The notes: generated by a model from the letters alone, not told the origin. A DNA stretch of 64,000 nt from Nostoc sp. CHAB 5824 (GCF_020829665.1 NZ_JAIVFT010000003.1:434001-498000); one strand, 5' to 3'. Shown: positions 42,899-51,366, counted from the stretch's first letter. Translations and numbers: made by a program.

Positions 42899-43621
42899 AT
42901 GAAATATTTATTTTGGGATTTTGATCATACACTAGGTTATCGTGATGGAATGTGGAGTGAAACTTTACATTCAATATTGAAACGTCATGAAATCCACAAT
43001 ATAGACTTAGAAGATATTCGACCATTTGTAAATATTGGCTTTACTTGGCACTCTCCAGAAACTCCCCATAATTTATTGTTTAATGGGAAAACATGGTGGG
43101 AGTATATGAATGAATATTTTGCAAAAATATATGAAAAACTAGGAATAAATAAAACTCAGGCGATAAAATATGCTTCCCAAGTCCAGAATGAATATAAAGA
43201 TTTGGAAAAATGGCATTTATATGATGATGTAATTCCTACTTTGCAAGATGCAATTAAAAATAATTATAAAAATATAATTTTATCAAATCATATACCTGAA
43301 TTACACGAAATAATTGACGAATTAAATATTACAGAATACTTTGAAGAAATATATACGTCTGGAAAAATTGGACATGAAAAACCCAGCCTCAAATTTTATA
43401 CTCATGTCATCAATGATTTAAAGATTGAAAAAACAGAATGTATAATGATAGGTGATAGCTACAATGCTGATATCACTGGAGCATTACGGGCGGGTATACA
43501 AGCAATTTTAGTCAGGAAGCCTAATGATAAAAATTATAAACTTTATAGTCCAGATTTCAGAGAAATACTAAAAATAATTAGAAAACTTTCAACTATGGAA
43601 GAAAGCGTTTTCGTGAATTAA
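42899..43621 (+). CDS. HAD-superfamily hydrolase
   Basis: The 240-aa protein has motif I WDFDHTLGYR (D7 and D9), motif II ILSNH, the lysine in GKIGHEKPSLKFY and motif IV MIGDSYNADITGALRAG, with a helical cap (residues 20-90), so a HAD-IA phosphatase. It starts 3 bp after the flavoprotein stop but has far lower G+C (11 of 60 in the line at 43261), so it was probably inserted behind that gene. Substrate unknown. Confidence 0.85.
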   Translation: MKYLFWDFDHTLGYRDGMWSETLHSILKRHEIHNIDLEDIRPFVNIGFTWHSPETPHNLLFNGKTWWEYMNEYFAKIYEKLGINKTQAIKYASQVQNEYKDLEKWHLYDDVIPTLQDAIKNNYKNIILSNHIPELHEIIDELNITEYFEEIYTSGKIGHEKPSLKFYTHVINDLKIEKTECIMIGDSYNADITGALRAGIQAILVRKPNDKNYKLYSPDFREILKIIRKLSTMEESVFVN

Positions 43622-43629
43622 AGGATTGA

Positions 43630-44325
43630 ATGAGTTATAAAGCCATAATTTTTGATCTCGATAATACACTGTTGAATTTTGAGCTATGTGAACGCCAAGC
43701 TATTCTTGGCGCATTGGAAGATTGTGCAGTATCTTTAGATTTAAATAGAGTCAGTGAGACTATTTTTCTTCAAGTCTTTGAAACTTATAATTCCAAGTAT
43801 TGGACACAGCGAGATATCTTTTCTCCTAGTGAGTTAATCGAGATGTCTTATCGAAGTACACTTGCTCAATTAGATATACAAACAGATCAAATCAGCAATC
43901 TTAGTCAAAGTTTTTGGCATATTTTTAATCATTTTGCTGTAATGGAACCTGATGTAAATGAAGTGCTAACTGTTCTTGCACGCAATTATCGTTTGGCTGT
44001 CATTACGAACGGTTTTGTATCAGCACAACTACCGAGAATGCAAGCTGCTGGAATTGAGCATTTTTTTGAAGCAGTTGTAGTTTCTGAAGCAATTGGTTTT
44101 GCTAAACCATCTCCTGAGATATTCCATCATGCTTTATCTAGGTTAAATTTAACATCAGCAGAAGTTCTTTACGTTGGAGATTCTCTAAAGCACGACTATG
44201 CGGGAGCAACACAAGTCAAAATGGATTTTTGCTATTACAACAGAAAAAATCAAAATTTGCCACAAGAAGCAAAACCAAAGTTTATGATAAGTGAACTCTT
44301 AAATTTGCTGGAATTTTTTAACTAA
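43630..44325 (+). CDS. HAD-IA hydrolase, YjjG-like
   Basis: The 231-aa protein begins MSYKAIIFDLDNTLLNFELC, with VITNGFVSAQLPRMQAAGIE, IGFAKPSPEIFHHALSRL and VLYVGDSLKHDYAGATQVKM. The NTLLNFE start and VTNGF motif resemble YjjG-type pyrimidine nucleotidases. It follows the previous HAD gene by 8 bp. Nothing ties it to sulfur chemistry. Confidence 0.85.
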   Translation: MSYKAIIFDLDNTLLNFELCERQAILGALEDCAVSLDLNRVSETIFLQVFETYNSKYWTQRDIFSPSELIEMSYRSTLAQLDIQTDQISNLSQSFWHIFNHFAVMEPDVNEVLTVLARNYRLAVITNGFVSAQLPRMQAAGIEHFFEAVVVSEAIGFAKPSPEIFHHALSRLNLTSAEVLYVGDSLKHDYAGATQVKMDFCYYNRKNQNLPQEAKPKFMISELLNLLEFFN

Positions 44326-44399
44326 CAAATTTTTTCTTTATTAATCTAAAGTTAAATTTTCAAGAGTTTATTTTAAATTATTTTTAGGAATTTTCTAAT

Positions 44400-45182
44400 A
44401 TGTCTATATATAATTCAATTGGTCAACAATATTCAAAAACTCGCGTTCCTGATATCCGTATTGTCAATAAATTAATTGATTTACTCAATTTACCCAAAGG
44501 TAGCATTATTGCTGATATCGGCGCTGGGACTGGTGGTTACAGTCTAGCGCTAGTTAATAAAGGATTTCTTATTAATGCTGTTGAACCTTCTGTAGTTATG
44601 CAAAAACAAGCAGTAGAACATCAGCAAATTAAGTGGTTTACTGGCTATGCAGAAAATTTACCTCTACTAGATAACTCTGTTGATGCTGTTGTAAGTGTCC
44701 TGGCAATTCATCACTTTTCTCATCTCGAAAAAGCTTTTCAGGAAATGCATAGAATAATTAGAGATGGGGCAATAATTTTGTTAACTTTTGATATTAGATT
44801 AGCTCAGAAAATATGGCTTTATGATTATTTTCCGTTTTTGTGGGAAGATGCGTTACGATTTTTCCCACTTAACGAACAAGTTAATTTAATTCAGAGTAAT
44901 ACTAAAAGGCGTGTTGAAGCCATACCTCTTTTGTTACCATACGATTTATCTGATTTATTCGCAGCAGCAGGCTGGAGACGACCAGAGTTATATCTTCAAC
45001 CAGAAGTACGTGCAGGAATATCATCTTTTGCTTTAGCTAATCAAGATTTAGCAGAGCAAGGAGTAAAGTTACTTGCAGCAGATTTAAGTAGTGGAGAATG
45101 GAGGAAAAAATATGGTGATATTCACAATTTGACAGAGATTGATATAGGCTATCGTTTTATCCGTGCAACGCTGGATAACTAA
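44400..45182 (+). CDS. SAM-dependent methyltransferase (Methyltransf_11 type)
   Basis: The 260-aa protein has IIADIGAGTGGYSLALVNKG (motif I), INAVEPSVVMQKQAVEH, GYAENLPLLDNSVDAVVSVL with AIHHFSHLEKAFQEMHRII. These are the standard motifs of class I methyltransferases acting on small molecules. It is the third gene of the AT-rich block between the flavoprotein and its presumed ferredoxin. Confidence 0.85.
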   Translation: MSIYNSIGQQYSKTRVPDIRIVNKLIDLLNLPKGSIIADIGAGTGGYSLALVNKGFLINAVEPSVVMQKQAVEHQQIKWFTGYAENLPLLDNSVDAVVSVLAIHHFSHLEKAFQEMHRIIRDGAIILLTFDIRLAQKIWLYDYFPFLWEDALRFFPLNEQVNLIQSNTKRRVEAIPLLLPYDLSDLFAAAGWRRPELYLQPEVRAGISSFALANQDLAEQGVKLLAADLSSGEWRKKYGDIHNLTEIDIGYRFIRATLDN

Positions 45183-45206
45183 ATAATTGTAATTTAAAAT
45201 TAAATT

Positions 45207-45668
45207 ATGATAAACAAAGTTAGTGTAGGTGAGAAAATTAAAATTAGACAAGCTGAGATTAAAGATGTAGAGAGAATTGCTAGTCTTTGCGAACAACTTG
45301 AATATTCTGTGACAAATCAACAAATAGAGCAGCGCCTTACTAAAATTAAAAATAACGATGCTCATATTGTGTATGCTGCCACTTTAGAAGATGAATATGT
45401 AATAGCTTGGGCGCACGCTCATATTTGTGACTCAATAGTTATTCCAACTCCAGCGATTATTTTGGGATTAGTTGTAGATAAAGATTATCGACATAGTGGA
45501 ATTGGACGTTTTTTGATGCAGCAAATTGAACAGTGGGCTTCTCTAGCTGGATGTGATAGTGTTCTGTTACGTTCTAATATTAAACGCAAAGAAGCTCACT
45601 TGTTTTATGAGAAAATTGGCTATACCAATATCAAGCAATCATTAACTTTTAATAAAAAATTGTTTTAG
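45207..45668 (+). CDS. GNAT-family N-acetyltransferase
   Basis: The 153-aa protein has IKIRQAEIKDVERIASLCEQ at the start, the acetyl-CoA site LGLVVDKDYRHSGIGRFLMQ (R/Q-x-x-G-x-G/A) and the final SNIKRKEAHLFYEKIGYTNI. It fits the small GNAT fold at full length. It follows the methyltransferase by 24 bp. Substrate unknown. Confidence 0.87.
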   Translation: MINKVSVGEKIKIRQAEIKDVERIASLCEQLEYSVTNQQIEQRLTKIKNNDAHIVYAATLEDEYVIAWAHAHICDSIVIPTPAIILGLVVDKDYRHSGIGRFLMQQIEQWASLAGCDSVLLRSNIKRKEAHLFYEKIGYTNIKQSLTFNKKLF

Positions 45669-45685
45669 TGCGATCGCTATCTCCC

Positions 45686-45908
45686 GTAGGTTGGGTGGAA
45701 CGTAGTGGAACCCAACAAATGATATCGGTAAAAAAGAAAATATTCACATTAGAAGAATCTCTCAATTTTTTGGATAAAATCAATGCTAAACCTATTTTAT
45801 ATATTTAATTATTCGCTAAGATTAATATCGCTTGATGTTGGGTTACGGCGCAATATAAATAGTTCATTGTGTTGCCAAGATACTAACTTGCGCCTGCACC
45901 CAACCTAC
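45686..45908. repeat. REP palindromes next to a REP transposase
   Basis: GTAGGTTGGGTGGAACGTAG with CCCAAC at 45686-45716, and GATGTTGGGTTACGGCG with CACCCAACCTAC at 45832-45908, are GTAGGTTGGG/CCCAACCTAC units. The same unit occurs at 59.6 kb. It is the usual partner of RAYT transposases. Confidence 0.7.
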
Positions 45909-45924
45909 AATAACTACGAATAGA

Positions 45925-46467
45925 TTATTCATTTCCTACATTTTCGGGAAATTCTATCTCTATCCTTGAACCCCAATCTATATCGTAAATTCCTTTGTTT
46001 ATATACAAAATGAAACTTGAATAATTCCAATCTTTAGGTGCTTTAACATATCCATGCTTGACAGGATTATAATGAATATAATCAACATGATGGATGAAAT
46101 CAATTTCATCTTGAATTTGATGTTCCCAAAATCTGCGTTGCCAAACAGCTTTTTCACCTTTATTCCGACGTGATACAGAGATTTTACCTTGATATTGAAT
46201 ATCGCAATGATGGGTAAAATAATTTTTTATTAATCGCCAACGATCCGAAAAATTATTGTCCCCTGGTGGTAACGTCCAAATACAGTGTATGTGGTTTGGT
46301 AATATGACAATGGCATCTACAATAAATGAAGATTTATTCATTACTTCTCTGAATGCTTGTCTTAACAGCAGAATATTCTCTGTATTACAAAGAAATTCCC
46401 GGCGGTTATGAGTAACAACGGTAAAGAAAAATGTACCTCCTTCTATCTTGGCTCTGCGATATTCCAT
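45925..46467 (-). CDS. REP-associated tyrosine transposase (RAYT)
   Basis: The 180-aa protein (ATG at 46467, MEYRRAKIEGG) has the Y1_Tnp fold: FFFTVVTHNRREFLCN, the HuH motif in VILPNHIHCIWTLP, KAVWQRRFWEHQI and the catalytic-tyrosine region DYIHYNPVKHGYVKAPKDW. Such single-strand transposases mobilise REP palindromes, and GTAGGTTGGG repeats lie directly downstream. The ORF is intact. It lies between the inserted block and the ferredoxin gene. Confidence 0.9.
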   Translation of the reverse strand: MEYRRAKIEGGTFFFTVVTHNRREFLCNTENILLLRQAFREVMNKSSFIVDAIVILPNHIHCIWTLPPGDNNFSDRWRLIKNYFTHHCDIQYQGKISVSRRNKGEKAVWQRRFWEHQIQDEIDFIHHVDYIHYNPVKHGYVKAPKDWNYSSFILYINKGIYDIDWGSRIEIEFPENVGNE

Positions 46468-46567
46468 AATGAATCTAAACAACCTACAATCGTGAGATAA
46501 TTCATGCAAGCTTACACCATTTATTTTACCGTTTAGCAGTTTTAGTACAAAATCATGGAGTTATTTT

Positions 46568-46795
46568 ATGACTTTAATCAATCAAAGAATAGATGTTCCT
46601 GTGATCGTTGATGAATCAAAATGTTTAGAAAAATGCACAGCATGTATTGAAGTTTGTCCTTTGGATGTGTTGGCGAAAAATCCAGAAACAGGCAAAGCTT
46701 ACATGAAATATGATGAGTGTTGGTTTTGTCTACCTTGTGAAAAAGAATGTCCAACCAATGCAATTACAGTACAAATCCCCTTTTTGTTACGTTAA
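46568..46795 (+). CDS. 2[4Fe-4S] ferredoxin, AprB-like, probable partner of flavoprotein 2
   Basis: The 75-aa protein has C-L-E-K-C-T-A-C-I-E-V-C-P (with an extra Cys spacing) near residues 20-32 and C-W-F-C-L-P-C-E-K-E-C-P near 51-62, as in AprB-type ferredoxins. A gene for a flavoprotein of the matching kind lies 3.7 kb upstream, separated by HAD, methyltransferase, GNAT and RAYT genes. A HEAT-repeat gene follows after 19 bp, then an Mrp ATPase gene, which suggests that the set flavoprotein-ferredoxin-HEAT-Mrp is the original unit. Confidence 0.87.
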   Translation: MTLINQRIDVPVIVDESKCLEKCTACIEVCPLDVLAKNPETGKAYMKYDECWFCLPCEKECPTNAITVQIPFLLR

Positions 46796-46814
46796 TTATC
46801 TGTGGTAAAAATTA

Positions 46815-47774
46815 ATGAATGATGACCTCAAGCATTGGCTAGAAATGTTGCGATCGCCTGACGTAAATGATCGTATAGTAGCTGTCAAAACCTTGCAACA
46901 TCTAGGCGATGACGAAACAATTGATGCTTTAATTATAGCTTTGAAAGACGAACATATTACTGTTCAGAAGATAGCAATATCTGCCCTTTGGGAAATTGCC
47001 AACCCTCTAGCAATACCTGCTTTAATTGAATGCCTTAGTTCAGCAAATACAGATATTCGTACTGAAGCTGCATCAGCATTAAGCGAGTTAATTACACAAG
47101 ATGACTTGTTACTTTTACTAGACAAGCTCCAAAATAATGATGTAAATCTTCAATTAAATATTATGGTGCTTTTGCGGAAGATACATGATATTCAATCTTT
47201 ACCCGAAATTTTACCATTTCTAGAATCAAAAAATCCTGACTTAAGAGAAGCAGGCATTACGACACTGCGATATATAAATCAATTAGAAAAATGTCCACAA
47301 GCTTTAAATTTAATCTTTGATGAGGAAGCAAGTGTACGTCGAGCTGCTGCTTTAACTTTAGAACATTTACAAGATGCAGAAGTGATTACAATACTTTGTC
47401 AAGCACTTACAAATGATAGTGACTGGCAAGTTCGCCGGAATGCAGCTAAATCTCTGGCTATTCATGCAAATAATCAAGCAATTTCAGCATTAGAAATAGC
47501 TTTAAACGATGAACATTGGCAAGTGAGGAAATCAGCAGCGCAAGCTTTGCAAAAAATTCCAGATATTCAAGTTATGCCGAGATTAATTCAAGCATTAACA
47601 GATGAATATGCAGATGTCCGTAAAGAAGCTGCGATCGCTCTTGGTAATTTAGTTCATCCTGATGTTATTAACCCCCTGCAACAAGCCTTAGATGATCCTG
47701 ACAAAGAAGTATCCATTCAAGCACAACGGGCAATTCAGAAGATTCAAGCAGATAAAAAAGTCGTATTGGGTTAA
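46815..47774 (+). CDS. HEAT-repeat protein
   Basis: The 319-aa protein consists of about nine HEAT/PBS-lyase-type repeats of 31 residues, e.g. DRIVAVKTLQHLGDDETIDA, LIIALKDEHITVQKIAISAL, VRRNAAKSLAIHANNQAISA, LNDEHWQVRKSAAQALQKIP, and VRKEAAIALGNLVHPDVINP. The curved superhelix is likely a docking scaffold for the neighbouring iron-sulfur proteins; the lyase active residues of phycobilin lyases cannot be assigned. It lies between ferredoxin and Mrp genes with 19-bp and about 14-bp gaps, one transcript. Confidence 0.85.
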   Translation: MNDDLKHWLEMLRSPDVNDRIVAVKTLQHLGDDETIDALIIALKDEHITVQKIAISALWEIANPLAIPALIECLSSANTDIRTEAASALSELITQDDLLLLLDKLQNNDVNLQLNIMVLLRKIHDIQSLPEILPFLESKNPDLREAGITTLRYINQLEKCPQALNLIFDEEASVRRAAALTLEHLQDAEVITILCQALTNDSDWQVRRNAAKSLAIHANNQAISALEIALNDEHWQVRKSAAQALQKIPDIQVMPRLIQALTDEYADVRKEAAIALGNLVHPDVINPLQQALDDPDKEVSIQAQRAIQKIQADKKVVLG

Positions 47775-47788
47775 GTGAATTGACAATA

Positions 47789-48826
47789 ATGATGCAATCA
47801 AAGGCTAATTTCTATCAGCAAGAAGTAGTCCAACTCCTCAAACAGGTTATCGAACCTACGTTAAACAATGATATTGTTAGTTTGGGAATGGTACGAAACT
47901 TACGCATAGTTGATGACTATATTTACTTACGTTTATATATTGGTTCTCATCAGCACCACTTACAGCCAGAAATTCAATCTAAATTATCATCTCTATCTTG
48001 GTGTAAAAAAACTTATATTCAAATTTGTACAATTCCCGGTGTTAAAACAACTCTTGCAGTTTCTAGTGGTAAAGGTGGTGTGGGCAAATCCACAACAGCC
48101 GTTAATCTAGCCGCAGCTTTAAAATTACAAGGTGCAAAAGTAGGACTATTAGATGCTGATGTTTATGGCCCCAATCTTCCGCAGATGTTGGGTTTAGGAC
48201 AAGCTGATATTCAAGTGATTAATACTCCTACAGGTGATAAGTTTTTACCTCTAGAAGCTCAAGGAATAAAACTAATGTCAGTGGGTTTACTTGCAGAAGC
48301 AAATCGTCCTTTGGCATGGCGGGGGCCTGTATTGCATAAAATTATCACACAATTTTTGCAAGATGTAGAATGGGGTGAATTAGATTATTTATTGATAGAT
48401 TTACCTCCGGGTACAGGTGATGCTCAAATCACTATTATCCAAGAAAGCCCAATTTGCGGAGTTATTCTGGTGACAACTCCTCAACAAGTAGCGCTCGCAG
48501 ATGTCAGACGTAATATATATATGTTTCGCCAAGTGGGTGTTCCTGTCCTTGGTATCGTTGAAAATATGAGCTATTTAATCTGCGGTGATTGTGGTTCACG
48601 CACCTATATTTTTGGTAGTGGTGGCGGCGAACAACTGGCCGCAGAATTACAAGCGCCTCTGTTGGGACAAATCCCTATTGATAAGCGCATTTGTAGTGGT
48701 GGAGATACTGGAAACCTTATTGCTGTTAGTGAACACACGTCACTAGCCAGGGAGGTTTTTATAGAAATTGCGATCGCATTAAACACAACTTTCAGCACAG
48801 CCAACAAGCTGAATCAATCTGTATAA
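47789..48826 (+). CDS. Mrp/NBP35-type iron-sulfur cluster carrier ATPase
   Basis: The 345-aa protein has an N-terminal MIP18/DUF59 domain (residues 1-80, QEVVQLLKQVIEPTLNNDIV, SLGMVRNLRI), then the deviant Walker A SSGKGGVGKSTTAVNLAAAL, LLDADVYGPNLPQMLG, DYLLIDLPPGTGDAQIT and the cluster-binding C-x-x-C in LICGDCGSRTYIFG. Mrp proteins deliver [4Fe-4S] clusters. A second, dedicated copy behind a ferredoxin gene suggests maturation of the flavoprotein-ferredoxin pair. ATG at 47789 preferred over the TTG at 47780. Confidence 0.92.
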   Translation: MMQSKANFYQQEVVQLLKQVIEPTLNNDIVSLGMVRNLRIVDDYIYLRLYIGSHQHHLQPEIQSKLSSLSWCKKTYIQICTIPGVKTTLAVSSGKGGVGKSTTAVNLAAALKLQGAKVGLLDADVYGPNLPQMLGLGQADIQVINTPTGDKFLPLEAQGIKLMSVGLLAEANRPLAWRGPVLHKIITQFLQDVEWGELDYLLIDLPPGTGDAQITIIQESPICGVILVTTPQQVALADVRRNIYMFRQVGVPVLGIVENMSYLICGDCGSRTYIFGSGGGEQLAAELQAPLLGQIPIDKRICSGGDTGNLIAVSEHTSLAREVFIEIAIALNTTFSTANKLNQSV

Positions 48827-49034
48827 ACTTTACGACCATTGAGGAACTAAAAATCAAAATTATAATTTTTGAGTTCCCCACCAAGTAATTATACCAACTT
48901 CGGATAAATATTCTTGTTTTAAACTTCTGGAAGAGTTGATGAATCACCAGATTTTTAATCCAAGGCATCGTAAACATCAGATACACGATCAAATGAAATT
49001 GTTGCAGTCATTTTTTTTCCTTTATGGATAGATA

Positions 49035-49347
49035 AGACTTCTTGCAGAAGTGGGGGAAAGGGGAAGGTGGGGCCCCCTCTGGGGATAAGAGGCGGCAGGG
49101 TGGTTTCATACGAAAAAATAAAAATACATAAGTCTTGATTTCTCGTGAAAGTAGCATGGCTTTTTCCCTCTCTCCCACGGGGGGAGAGGCTTTGAAACTC
49201 AGTTTTAGTTTTTCTCTGCTTGTATGAAACCACCCTGCTCTGGGGATAAGAGGCGGGGGTAAAAGGGAAAAGGAAAATTCCATCCCTTTCCCTTTTACCT
49301 TTACCCCTTCCCCAACTTCTTGCAAAAGTAACTTTTGCAAGAAGTCT
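49035..49347. repeat. MITE (same family as 30038-30153) carrying a nested element
   Basis: Ends AGACTTCTTGCAGAAGT and ACTTTTGCAAGAAGTCT. The outer unit is the purine/pyrimidine hairpin seen at 30 kb, split by the 142-bp element at 49096. The long frames on the minus strand in this stretch are artefacts. The spacer from 48827 to 49034 holds no gene. Confidence 0.78.
49096..49237. mobile_element. Nested 142-bp MITE with 16-bp terminal inverted repeats and 19-bp direct repeats
   Basis: The ends CAGGGTGGTTTCATAC and GTATGAAACCACCCTG are perfect inverted repeats. The 19 bases CTCTGGGGATAAGAGGCGG occur immediately on both sides (49077-49095 and 49238-49256). That pattern is expected for an insertion into the older MITE with a 19-bp target duplication. 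There is no coding capacity, so it depends on a transposase in trans. Confidence 0.75.
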
Positions 49348-49485
49348 ATAGTGCATTTACCTGACGAAAATATCTGGATCAGAGAAATTTTGGAGAGGAT
49401 TTAGAAGATAGCGATCGCACTGACAACTTTTACTTCTTTAGGTATATAAATTTATAAAAATTCATTCATTTGAAAGAATAGAAAT

Positions 49486-49511
49486 AACTTCCTCAAGAAA
49501 GAAGTTTTTTT
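49486..49511 (+). terminator. Intrinsic-terminator-like hairpin
   Basis: AACTTC and GAAGTT pair around a nine-base loop and seven T follow. It lies between the Mrp gene and the secreted protein and is read on the plus strand; it may end readthrough from the iron-sulfur operon. Confidence 0.45.
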
Positions 49512-49654
49512 GTCGTTGACAATACAAAATTAACTTAAGTGTAACAAAGCTTGTCTATACGTATAGATAGGCTAAATTATGTTGACTTGATTGGTTATCC
49601 TTGTCTTTTTCAAGCATAGACGAAATTAAGTTAGTTTACTCCATCAAACACACA

Positions 49655-50020
49655 ATGAAAAGTCTAATTTTTGGTAGCTTATCTTTATTGCTCATATCTA
49701 CTGCTATTGCTCCTGCTTATGGAAAGCAACAAGCAGCAGTCAATTCCCCAGTATTAGATAGCACTTCATCTTTTGCTGTTTCAATAAAACCTTTTGATTT
49801 AGTAGGTTTAGCTTATCAAGGTCAGTTAAAAAACCAAGGTATTCCCGGTTATAGTGGTCTTATTCAGAATTACAAAACTAGACAACTTACTGCTAAAGAT
49901 ATTGTTCGTAGTGCAGTGCTAGCTAAAAAGTTACCATCAGAGGTTTTAAATGACCAGGGATATATTAATGCAGTTAAGAATATTCTAGATGGATTTGCCA
50001 GAGACAATATGGTAAATTAA
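49655..50020 (+). CDS. Small secreted protein of unknown function
   Basis: The ATG at 49655 begins a Sec signal peptide (MKSLIFGSLSLLLISTAIAP AYG, cleavage after AYG). The mature part of about 98 residues has a serine-rich start and a helical half (LVGLAYQGQLKNQGIPGYSG, LTAKDIVRSAVLAKKLPSEV, YINAVKNILDGFA). No cysteines, no lipobox. I know it only as a conserved cyanobacterial hypothetical type. It is monocistronic; the frame from 49601 adds a non-signal leader and is unlikely. Confidence 0.7.
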   Translation: MKSLIFGSLSLLLISTAIAPAYGKQQAAVNSPVLDSTSSFAVSIKPFDLVGLAYQGQLKNQGIPGYSGLIQNYKTRQLTAKDIVRSAVLAKKLPSEVLNDQGYINAVKNILDGFARDNMVN

Positions 50021-50030
50021 CGCTTATAAA

Positions 50031-50056
50031 TACGGTAAATTAGCCGATTTATCGTA
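50031..50056. promoter_or_regulatory. 26-bp operator-like palindrome, site 7 (orphan)
   Basis: TACGGTAAAT, six bases, ATTTATCGTA, the arms identical to site 6. It lies 10 bp after the secreted-protein gene and 20 bp before a short decayed ORF. No intact plus-strand gene follows, so the operon it controlled appears to be lost. Confidence 0.75.
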
Positions 50057-50076
50057 TTTTATTATAATGTTGTGCA

Positions 50077-50169
50077 ATGGGCTTTGTCCGTCATCACCTA
50101 AAAACAGGTCGAGATATTGAAACTACGCAGCCTGAACATCTTTGCAACGATTTAGCAAAGTTATTTTAG
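50077..50169 (+). pseudogene. 30-codon gene relic under operator site 7
   Basis: The short frame MGFVRHHLKTGRDIETTQPE, then HLCNDLAKLF, resembles the last residues of alpha/beta-hydrolases (G-H-x-I...x-P-E-x-L...L-x-x-FL). It starts 20 bp after operator site 7. Nothing else of such a gene is present, so the centre was deleted. The assignment is weak. Confidence 0.3.
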
Positions 50170-50443
50170 AAGATGGTTGAAGCGATCGCTATTAATTACA
50201 GATGTAATTTTGTCCTTCAACTGGTAAGCTGAGAGGCTTATGAACTCAATATTATGGTCTAGATAAGATAAGAGCAAATATTCTTGTTTTTTAAAACGAT
50301 CAAATAAAATTATTGAATAAAATATTAAAAGCACCAGGTGTGAGAATAGCCTGGTGCTAGATATGAATATTTACAAAATTCAAATACCCGACTTTTTCAA
50401 GAAATCGAATACTTTGTTGTCACGAAAGATTTAGAACTGTTAT

Positions 50444-51244
50444 TTAAACACCAGGAGTATTGCCACCATCAACCAGAATTTCTGCACCAGTGATGGAAGA
50501 TGCCAAGTCAGAAACCAAAAATAAAGCTAGTGCAGCAATCTCTTCTGGTTTAACGATTTTTCCTAATGGAATGGCTTTGAGGGATTCCGCTTTGATCTCT
50601 TCTACACTTACACCACGAATTTGAGCATTTTGCTCTGCCAAACGTTCGGCACGCTCTGTCCCAGTTAGACCAGGTGAAATAGCGTTAATGCGAATATTAT
50701 GCTGGGCTAACTCTTTAGAAATTCCTCGCGTGAAGTTCAATAAAGCAGCATTGGTTGTACCACCTGGGAGGAAGGATGGACGAGGTGTGCGTCCTGCACC
50801 ACCAATAATATTGACAATTCGCCCATCGCGCCGATTTTTTTGATGTGGTACAACGGCTCTAACTAATCGGATGTAGCCCAACAATTTCAGATTCCAAGCA
50901 TCTAAAAAAGCATCATCACTCAATTCTAAAAAAGATCCTGCACGAGCCGAACCAGCATTGTTAATTAGGATATCAATCTGACCAAATTGTGCCAGCGTTG
51001 TAGAGACAACCCGATCAATACTTTCTGCTTGAGTCAAGTCGGCACTGATAGAAATCACTTTAGCGCCTGGAGTCGTTAAGGATTGGATATCGGCTACTGC
51101 TTTCTCTAGCTTTTCTTGATTACGAGCAGCAATCACTACATTCACACCTTCAGTGTAGAAAGCTCTGGCAGTAGCTAATCCAATGCCTGCACTTCCACCT
51201 GTAACAATTGCTGTTTTACCTGATAATTGTAGGTCTAAGCTCAT
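50444..51244 (-). CDS. Short-chain dehydrogenase/reductase-like protein without the usual catalytic residues
   Basis: The 266-aa SDR fold has the NAD(P)-binding TGGSAGIG (15-22), the structural NNAG (95-98) and N118. The usual Ser...Tyr-x-x-x-Lys is not seen: the region reads NIIGGAGRTPRPSFLPGGTT followed by NAALLNF, with G at the Tyr position (161) and N at the Lys position (165). This variant occurs in some SDR subfamilies, whose activity is uncertain. C-terminal ITGAEILVDGG is normal. It is a single gene on the minus strand upstream of the orphan operator. Confidence 0.85.
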   Translation of the reverse strand: MSLDLQLSGKTAIVTGGSAGIGLATARAFYTEGVNVVIAARNQEKLEKAVADIQSLTTPGAKVISISADLTQAESIDRVVSTTLAQFGQIDILINNAGSARAGSFLELSDDAFLDAWNLKLLGYIRLVRAVVPHQKNRRDGRIVNIIGGAGRTPRPSFLPGGTTNAALLNFTRGISKELAQHNIRINAISPGLTGTERAERLAEQNAQIRGVSVEEIKAESLKAIPLGKIVKPEEIAALALFLVSDLASSITGAEILVDGGNTPGV

Positions 51245-51366
51245 AATAATTTACCTGTGTTAAAAATATTAATTGTTTAAATCTCATACTCAAATCAAAT
51301 TGCAATAGACTCAGCGCGAATTAATAATATTGCTGACTGAGAACCTGTATTGTGGATATTCAAGAT

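Noticed and set aside
41187-46795. True dissimilatory adenylylsulfate reductase (AprAB)
   Set aside because: The flavoproteins are shorter than AprA, the ferredoxins lack the long AprB tail, and no sat, qmo or dsr genes are present; only a distant relation is claimed.
48955-49356. 133-codon and 110-codon ORFs on the minus strand
   Set aside because: They lie wholly in the nested MITE and translate its purine/pyrimidine arms; no family resemblance.
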